Origin: Chelatococcus sp.
GTDB taxonomy: Bacteria > Pseudomonadota > Alphaproteobacteria > Rhizobiales > Beijerinckiaceae
DNA length: 64,000 nt
Assembly (NCBI GenBank): GCA_003248805.1
Contig: QFQY01000020.1
Span: forward strand, 10,936-74,935
Reading direction: 5' to 3'
A program made the position numbers and the translations under genes. Below, in pieces: positions 55,801 to 61,800 of the stretch (position 1 is the stretch's first letter; each line of letters starts with the position of its first letter). Below the pieces are notes generated by a model, which was given only the letters and a program-made list of their open reading frames with translations, had not been told where the DNA came from and searched no databases.

Positions 55801-58800
55801 CTCCACGGCAGCCGGCGTCGTCAACCCGGATCAATGGGTCAACGTCACCGTCACCTACCAGGCCGGTCGACTTCAGCTCTTCGTCGACGGCAACTTGATG
55901 GGCTCGACCGACAGCGCCGTCTTCCTGCCGACCGGGCTGGTCTGGAACAACAGCGCCCTGGGCTACGACTATCGTGGCACCGGCGGCATCCTCGACGGTC
56001 AGATCGACGATTTCGCGGTGTTCAACACGGCGCTGACGGAAGCTGAAGTCCAGCAGCTCGCGACGCAGAAAACCGGGCTGGAATCGGCCGGGCTCGTCAC
56101 AGATACGCTGTCGGGCATCGAGAACCTGACCGGAACGGACCATGCCGATACGCTGACGGGCGATGCCGGCGACAATGTGCTCGATGGCGGCCTGGGCAAC
56201 GACACGCTGATCGGCGGGGCCGGCAGCGATACGCTGATCGGCGGGGCCGGTGCCGATGTCCTCGACGGCGGCTCCGGCGACGACGTCGTTTCCTATGCGC
56301 GCTCGACGGCCGCGGTGACGGTAAACCTCGCCGACCAGTCGGTCAGCGGCGGCGATGCCCAGGGCGACACCCTGACCTCGATCGAGGGCGTCATCGGATC
56401 GGCCAAGAACGACACGCTCGTCGCCAGCGACCATGGCTCGACCCTGATCGGCGGCGCCGGCAACGACACGCTGACAGGCGGGGCCGGCGGCGACGTCATC
56501 AAGGGCGACGACGATCTCGGCAAGCTGGTGACCTATGCCGGCACTGCCGCTGCGGGCACGAACCTGCTGATCAACGGCAATTTCGAAAACTACACGATCG
56601 GCCGCTTGAACGGCGGTTCCAGCCTCAGCGCGAGCCTCGCCAATGGCTGGCAGACGGCCGACGGCACGATCGTCATCACGGACAGTTACTACATCGCCAA
56701 CGGTACGGCCGAAAACCAGTCGGTGCGCCTGAACGGAAATTCCGTCAACAACGACATCTGGCAGAACGTCACCACGACGGCCGGCGAAACCTATCTGCTG
56801 CAGTTCAACCTGGGCGGATTGACCGGCAACTCCTCACCTGTCGGCGTCTACTTCAATGGCGTGCTGCTCGACACGCTCTATGGCGGCGCCATTTCGCAGA
56901 AATGGGCGACCTTCGACTACCTGGTGACCGGGACCGGCGGCAGCGACAAGATCGAGTTCAAGTACCTGGGGACCAGCGACCAGGTCTTGCTCGACGATGT
57001 GATCTTCACGGCCGTGGGGGGCCGGGACGTCATCGACGGCGGTGCCGGAAACGACGACATCGATGGCGGCTTCGGCAACGATGTCCTCCGCGGCGGCGAG
57101 GGCGACGATCACATCGTCGGCGGCCTCGGCAACGATACGATCGACGGAGGCGCCGGCAACGACACGATCAGCGGCGATGCCGACGCCTTGTCTGCCCCGG
57201 GGCTGGAGACCTTTTCCAACGGGGTGAACGGCTGGACGGGCCTCAATGGCGCCTCGACGTCCACGGCGACGCTGCTCGACGGCAGCATGGTGCTCGGTCC
57301 CATCGGAGGGTCCGGCAACAACGCGAACTGGGTGCAGCAGGTCCAGAAGAGTTACCAGCTCACCGATACAAGCGCCGCGAACACGACAGTCAGCTTCGAC
57401 CTCTACCTGCTCGACTCGTTCGACGCGAACGAAGGCGTGAAGGTCTACGTCAACGGCGACGTGGTGCTGACCATCACCGCGCCCAATGGGATGGGAGGGG
57501 TGGGCAGCAACATGTCCGGCCTGACCTTCACCACGGCGGGCGGCGCGACCTACACGGCCAGCCTGACCCAGGCCAACTACTCGGCGGGCTGGGTAGGTAA
57601 CGATGACAAGCTGACGATCACGCTGACGGTACCGACGCCCGGCGCTGTGCTGACCCTCGGCTTCGGCTCGAACATGAACGAAAGTGGCGCCAACGAGAGC
57701 ATCGCGATCGACAACGTCAATGTTCCCGGTTCCGGGATCGTCGGCAGCGTCGGGGCTGCAGGCGACGACGTCATCACCGGCGGCGCCGGCGACGACATCA
57801 TCGACGGCGGCGCCGGCAACGACCGCGCGATCTTCTCTGGCGATCGTGCCGCCTACACCGTCACCTATGATGCGGTGTCGCAGCGCTATTCGATCTCGGG
57901 ACCGGACGGGAACGACACGGTCAGGAACGTCGAGAGATTCACCTTCGACGACGGCACGCTGAGCTCCGCACAGCTCGTCGCCGGGCTCGACCTCACGCCC
58001 ACCGCCACGACCATCGCCGAGAACAGCGCGGCGGGGACGGCCGCAGGCCAGCTCGCCATGGCCGGCGGCGTCGCCGCGACCTATGCCATCACCGGCGGCG
58101 CGGATGCCGCGCTGTTCGCCATCAACGGCAACACGATCCAGCTCGCCAATGGCGCGAGCCTCGACCACGAGGCCGCCGGCACGCGCTCGATCCAGGTCAC
58201 CGCGACCACGGCGGACGGCTCCACCCATGTCGAGACGGTCGTCATCACCGTCAGCGATGTCAACGAGGCGCCGGTCATCACCTCGGCGGCCGGTTTCTCG
58301 CGGGCGGAAAACGGGACGGTGGTCGCGACGCTCACCGCGAGCGACCCGGATGTCGGCGCGACGAAGGCATGGTCCATCTCCGGCGCCGATGCGGCCCTTT
58401 TCCAGATCGACAGCCAGACCGGCGCGCTCTCCTTCAAGACAGCGCCGAACTACGAGAACCCGCAGGATGCGGGTGGGGACAACGTCTACAATCTCACCGT
58501 CTCGGTGAGCGACGGGACCAACGTCACCTCGCAGAATCTCGCGGTCACCGTCACCAACGTCAACGAGGCTCCGGTTCTGACGCTGACCGACAACGGTCCG
58601 GTCACCGAAAACGCGGTGGCCGCGACGGTCGCCACGTTGTCCCTCGCCGATCCAGACGCCGGCGACAGCGTGACCTACACGCTCTCGGGCGCCGATGCCT
58701 CGCTGTTCGTCGTCGATCATGGCAGCTTGCGCCTCAAGGACGGCGTCTCGCTGAACTACGAGGAGGCGTCCACCCGCAGCGTCACCGTCACGGCCACGGA

Positions 58801-61800
58801 TGCCAGCGGCCTGACATCGCAGCAGTCGCTGACGGTGCATGTCGCCGACGTCAACGAGGCGCCGGTCATCACCTCCGCCGCCAGCTTCTCGATCGCCGAG
58901 AACGGTGCAGCGGTGGCGACGCTGACGGCGACCGATCCGGACGCGGGCGCGACCAGGAGCTGGTCGATCTCCGGCACGGATGCCGCGCTGTTCCAGATCG
59001 ACAGCACGACCGGCGCGCTCTCGTTCAAGGGGGCTCCGGACCATGAAGGGCCGCAGGACGCGGGCGGAGACAATGTCTACGACCTGACCGTCTCGGTCTC
59101 CGACGGCACGAACGTCACGTCGCAGAATCTCGCCGTCACCGTGACCAACGTCAACGAAGCGCCCAGCCTGACGCTGACGGGCAGCGGCGCGATCGCCGAG
59201 AACGTCGCAGCCGCGACGGTTGCCACCTTCTCCGCCTCGGATCCGGATGCCGGCACGACGCTGACCTATACGCTGGGCGGAGCCGACGCGGCGCTGTTCA
59301 TGATCGACGGGGCCACGGTGCGTCTCAAGGACGGCGTGTCCCTCGACTACGAGCAGGCCACGCATCGCGACCTGACGCTGACGGTTTCCGATGGAACCAA
59401 CAGCGCCACCCGAGCGCTGACGGTCTCCGTCACAGACGTCAACGAGGCGCCGACGATCACCTCGGCCGCCACCTTCTCCGTGGCCGAGAACGGCAGCGCG
59501 GTCGCGACGCTGACAGCGACCGACCCCGATGCGGGGGCGACCCGATCCTGGTCGATCTCCGGTGCCGACGCGGCCCTGTTCCATATCGACAGCGCGACCG
59601 GCGCGCTCTCCTTCATCGCCGCGCCGAACGCCGAAAACCCGCAGGATGCCGGCGCCGACAACGTCTACGACCTGACCGTCTCGGTGTCGGACGGCACGAA
59701 CACCACCTCCCAGGCCGTGGCGGTCACCGTCACCAACGTCAACGAGGCGCCGAGCCTCTCGCTTTCGGCGTCTGGTCCCATCGCGGAGAACACGGTCGCC
59801 GCGACCGTCGCCACCTTCGCGGCCTCGGATCAGGATGCCGGCACGACGCTGACCTATACGCTCTCGGGCGCGGACGCGGCGCTGTTCGTGGTCGACGGCA
59901 ACACGATCCGCCTGAAGGACGGCGCGGCCTTCAACTACGAGCAGGCGACCTCGCACACGGTCGACCTCACCGTGTCAGACGGCACCAACAGCGTCACCCG
60001 TAGCCTGACGATCTCCGTCACCGACGTGAACGAGGCGCCGGCGATCACCTCGGCCGCATCGTTTTCCATCGCCGAGAACGGCGCGGCGGTCGCGACGCTT
60101 TCGGCGACCGATCCTGACGCAGGCGCGACGAAGAGCTGGTCGATCTCCGGCACCGATGCGGCGCTATTCCAGATCAACAGCACCACCGGCGCACTGTCCT
60201 TCATCGCCGCCCCGAACTACGAGAACCCGCAGGATGCCGGCGCCGACAACGTCTACAACCTGACCGTTTCGGTCTCCGACGGGACCAACGCGACCTCCCA
60301 GGCGGTCGCGATCACCGTCACCAACGTCAACGAGGCGCCCAGCCTCACGCTGACCGGGACCGGGAGCGTCAGCGAGACGGTTGCCGGTGCCACCGTAGCC
60401 AATTTCGCCGGTGCCGATCCCGATGCGGGAACGACGCTGACCTATACGCTGGGCGGTGCGGATGCGGCGCTGTTCACGATCGACGGCAACACCGTCCGGC
60501 TCAAGGACGGCGTCTCCTTCGACTACGAGCAGGCGACCACACGCAGCTTCGACCTCACGGTCTCGGACGGCACGATCACCGTCACGCGCAGCCTGACGGT
60601 CGCGGTGGCGGATGTGAACGAGGCCCCGACCATCACCTCGGCCGCCGCGTTCTCGCTGGCCGAAAACGGCACGGCCGTGGCGACGATGACATCGACCGAC
60701 CCCGATGCGGGCGCGACGAGGAGCTGGTCGATCGCGGGGACGGATGCCGCGCTCTTTCACATCGACGCCAATACCGGCGCACTCTCCTTCATTGCCGCTC
60801 CGAACTACGAGAACCCGCAGGATGCCGGCGCCGACAATGTCTACGACCTGACCGTCTCGGTCTCGGACGGCACCAACACCGTGTCGAAGGCCGTCGCGGT
60901 GACCGTGACGAACGTCAACGACGCGCCCGTGATCGGTTCCGCCGCGACGGCGCAGATCATCGAGCACACGACGCAGGTCGCGACGCTCGTCGCCACGGAT
61001 CAGGACGGCGACCCGCTGACATGGTCGATCGCCGGCGGCGCGGATGCGGCGCGCTTCTCCATCGACGCTGCCACCGGCGTGCTCTCCTTCGCATCCGCGC
61101 CGTCCTATGACAGCCCGGCCGATGCCGGCGCCGACAATGTCTACGACGTGCAGGTCCGCGCTTCGGACGGCACCGTGAGCGTGGTCAAGGACATTGCGGT
61201 GACCGTGCTGCGCGACCAGCAGGCGCCGGCGATTACCTCTGCCGCAGCCTTTTCCGTCGCGGAAAACCAGAGTGCCGTCGCGACATTGTCGGCTTCGGAT
61301 CCCAATGCCGGCGACACCGTCACCTGGTCCATCGCGGGCGGGGCGGACGCGGCCAAGTTCGCGATCGACGCCTCGACCGGGGCGCTCTCCTTCGTCGGCG
61401 CGCCGGACCATGAGAACGCCCAGGATACCGGCGCCAACAATGTCTACGACGTGGTCGTCAAGGCTCAGGACCAGACCGGCCTGTCCTCGACCAAGGCCGT
61501 CGCCGTCACGGTGACCAATGTCGACGAAGCGCCGGTCTTCGCGACGGCCGCCGCGCTGAGCGCCCCGGAGCAGGGCACGGCGGTCGCGACCGTCGTCGCA
61601 TCCGACCCGGAGCGGGCCGCGGTCAGCTACAGCATTGCCGGGGGAGCCGACCAGGCCCTGTTCACCATCAACGCGCAGACCGGCGAACTGCGTTTCGTCA
61701 GTGCTCAGGACTATCAGAATCCGGGCGACGCCGACCATGACCGCGTCTACCAGGTCACCGTCAGGGCCTCCGACGGCAGCTCGAGCACGGATCGCGCCTT

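Larger units (their letters stand above)
45186..56520 (+). repeat. RTX module array, 42 units of about 237 bp
   Basis: Each unit encodes S-x-x-x-V-x-V-x-L, then G-G-D-A-x-G-D-T-L-x-x-I-E-x-x-x-G-S, D-D-T-L-x-G, and two or three G-G-x-G-x-D nonapeptides. The 237-bp spacing is exact over long stretches, for example 51568-52515. Length variants arise by adding nonapeptides (units 3, 8, 10, 11, 20, 21, 40). A separate single unit lies at about 63015-63430. Confidence 0.9.

Noticed and set aside
45186..56520. CRISPR or tandem DNA repeat array
   Set aside because: The 237-bp periodicity is fully coding, keeps one frame, and encodes RTX modules; there are no short identical repeats with unique spacers.
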